Positions 62,718 through 64,000 of a stretch of 64,000 nucleotides of DNA are shown here, one piece after another. The notes below the pieces were generated by a model, which saw only the letters and a program-made list of their open reading frames with translations, was not told the DNA's origin and searched no databases. The DNA is from Longimicrobiales bacterium (GTDB lineage: Bacteria; Gemmatimonadota; Gemmatimonadetes; Longimicrobiales; Gaopeijiaceae): contig JAQWPM010000007.1 in assembly GCA_029245345.1 (NCBI GenBank), positions 62,001-126,000 of the forward strand. Direction: 5' to 3'. Positions within the stretch are counted from its first letter, which is position 1. Each line of letters opens with the position of its first letter. Position numbers and translations under genes: made by a program.

Positions 62718-64000
62718 CAGGCCTCCACCACGCCGACTAGGTCCGTGGTGCCGAAATCGTCCTCAAAGAGCGGTAGGATCCCTTCCATCGCCACGCCGCG
62801 GGACGCCTTGAGTAGCACGACTTCTCCACCGCCCAGGCGTGAACGCAGCTCCGGATAGGCGGCGCGCCAGTCGTCTGCACACAGCACCCGGTCTGCGCTG
62901 ACGCCCACGGCGTCGACGGCTTCCGAGAACAACCCCGTGGCAACGATCAGGTCCACACCCGTCGCCAGCGCGTCTCGCAGGACTTCCTCGTGCAGCGCTG
63001 CCGCATGATCCCCGAGCTCGAGCATGGTGCCCAAAACGGCGACCCGGCTCGTGGCCGGCGCATGGCTCTCGAGTAGTTCGAGTGCCGCGCGGACACTCTG
63101 TGGATTCGCGTTGTAGCAGTCGATGATCAGGGTGATATCACCCACGCTACGAACCTCACCCCGCATGGCTCCCGGCGCGGCGGTAGCTAGGCCCTGGGCC
63201 GCATCACTAGGCGAGACACCAAGCAGGTCAGCGATCGCGAGGGCAATCATCGCATTCGCAACCGAGTGGCGGCCCGGCAATGAGAGCGTCACGGCCTGTC
63301 CACGCCAGCGGAAGCGATATCCACCGGACACATCGGCTTCGACGCTTTCCGGGCGCAGTCCGTCATCGGCTCGTTCGCTCCAGCCCGCGACACGTGCGTC
63401 GGAGCAGATCGTCCTGGCACGGTCCGCGAGGATCGTTGGCTCGTCTCCAACCACGCAACTCCCACCGGCGGCGACCGCGCGCAGGAGATCTAGCTTCTCC
63501 TGAAGCACACCATCCATCGAACCGAGCTTCTCGAGGTGGCTCTCGCCCACGGTCGTGACGACGGCCAAATCGGGCCTAGCGATCGCCGCGAGCGTCCGAA
63601 TTTCTCCGGGTTCGTTCGTGCCCAGTTCGAGCACGACCACGTCGGCCTCGTCCGGAGTAGCCAACAACGTGAGCGGCATGCCGATCCGGTTGTTGAAGTT
63701 GCCTTCGGTCGCGTGGACACGACGGGCGCTTCCCAACGCGGCTCGCGTAAGGTCCTTGGTCGTCGTCTTCCCAGACGACCCAGTGATCGCCACCACAGGC
63801 ACTTCAAGCGCGTCACGGCGACGAGAGGCGAGTGCACCAAGCGCGACGAGCGTGTCGTCCACCGGATACAGTGTTTGGTTCGGCTCCGTCACGACCTGCC
63901 GAGACACAACGGCACCCCGTGCACCCTTGGCGAACGCGTCGGCGACGAAGTCGTGCCCGTCGAAGTGTTCTCCGACGAGCGCGACATACAGGTCGCCCTG
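62717..64000 (-). CDS. murF: UDP-N-acetylmuramoyl-tripeptide--D-alanyl-D-alanine ligase, N-terminus beyond the right edge
   Basis: At least 427 codons are inside the window, and the frame is open at the edge, so the start lies outside. The edge sequence G-D-L-Y-V-A-L-V-G-E, then F-D-G-H-D-F-V, is the MurF N-terminal domain. Further on are the ATP loop I-T-G-S-S-G-K-T-T-T-K, V-L-E-L-G-T-N-E-P-G-E-I, and the family box I-D-C-Y-N-A-N-P-Q-S. It adds D-Ala-D-Ala to the UDP-MurNAc tripeptide. It is the most upstream dcw gene visible; murE is expected just past the edge. Confidence 0.95.
   Translation of the reverse strand, partial: QGDLYVALVGEHFDGHDFVADAFAKGARGAVVSRQVVTEPNQTLYPVDDTLVALGALASRRRDALEVPVVAITGSSGKTTTKDLTRAALGSARRVHATEGNFNNRIGMPLTLLATPDEADVVVLELGTNEPGEIRTLAAIARPDLAVVTTVGESHLEKLGSMDGVLQEKLDLLRAVAAGGSCVVGDEPTILADRARTICSDARVAGWSERADDGLRPESVEADVSGGYRFRWRGQAVTLSLPGRHSVANAMIALAIADLLGVSPSDAAQGLATAAPGAMRGEVRSVGDITLIIDCYNANPQSVRAALELLESHAPATSRVAVLGTMLELGDHAAALHEEVLRDALATGVDLIVATGLFSEAVDAVGVSADRVLCADDWRAAYPELRSRLGGGEVVLLKASRGVAMEGILPLFEDDFGTTDLVGVVEA

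Noticed and set aside
1-64000. CRISPR arrays, prophage, insertion sequences, tRNA or rRNA genes
   Set aside because: No regularly spaced repeats, transposase, integrase or phage motifs, and no tRNA-like cloverleaf were seen in the few non-coding gaps.

Overview
This window is a gene-dense, GC-rich bacterial chromosome segment. Most genes are packed head to tail with start/stop overlaps of 1-11 nt, and GTG and TTG starts are common. The cell is Gram-negative in build: lipoproteins with lipoboxes, an outer-membrane barrel candidate, a LapA-like protein, Psd/PssA lipids and a dcw cluster. It also carries genes more typical of other phyla, such as a PgpH/YqfF-type c-di-AMP phosphodiesterase, an NFACT (RqcH-like) protein, MtaB, and the three-part PurS/PurQ/PurL enzyme. 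I infer a Gemmatimonadota-like organism, but there is no rRNA or other decisive marker, so this is only a lean. I found no tRNA, rRNA, CRISPR array, phage or insertion sequence.

Layout. 1-6112 (minus): vanZ-like, aspS, phoH, pgpH, ybeY, then the first 29 codons of a probable mgtE. 6215-7339: rlmN (+), whose 3' end overlaps lepB (-). 7295-9142 (minus): yqeK, a LytR_C-only protein and lepB. 9227-10870: a divergent NFACT protein (+). 10876-14574 (minus): trpC-trpF-trpB-unknown 77-aa ORF-trpA, divergent from lexA (+), with trpD (-) convergent to lexA. 16434-29141 (plus): one long run of truA, talC-like, htrA, purB, purC, psd, pssA, purS, purQ, purL, purF and add, so phospholipid synthesis sits inside a purine operon. 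29142-29616: non-coding DNA with nested inverted repeats. 29691-32969 (minus): a large lipoprotein of repeated beta-sandwich modules with its own terminator. 33138-34139: fbp.

34258-43549 (minus): alr, cdd, an unknown lipoprotein, an unknown barrel-like protein, mtaB, miaB, lapA-like and comEC. 43608-44414: mazG (+). 44411-46805 (minus): asnS and a D-2-hydroxyacid dehydrogenase. 46924-53144 (minus): an M23 peptidase lipoprotein, a vWA membrane protein, ftsY and recG. 53267-64000 (minus): the division and cell-wall cluster murF-mraY-murD-ftsW-murG-murC-ftsQ-ftsA-ftsZ, with murF running off the right edge.

Most of the window is core metabolism: tryptophan and purine synthesis, peptidoglycan and division, translation and tRNA/rRNA modification, secretion and proteolysis. 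The items most worth a second look are the 77-aa protein coupled to trpB and trpA, the structured intergenic region at 29.2-29.5 kb, the lipoprotein/barrel pair inside the alr-mtaB operon, the vWA protein beside ftsY, the hairpins around ftsZ, the NFACT protein with an altered D-R motif, and a TrpD with Gly in place of the usual Asp in its GTGGDG loop.
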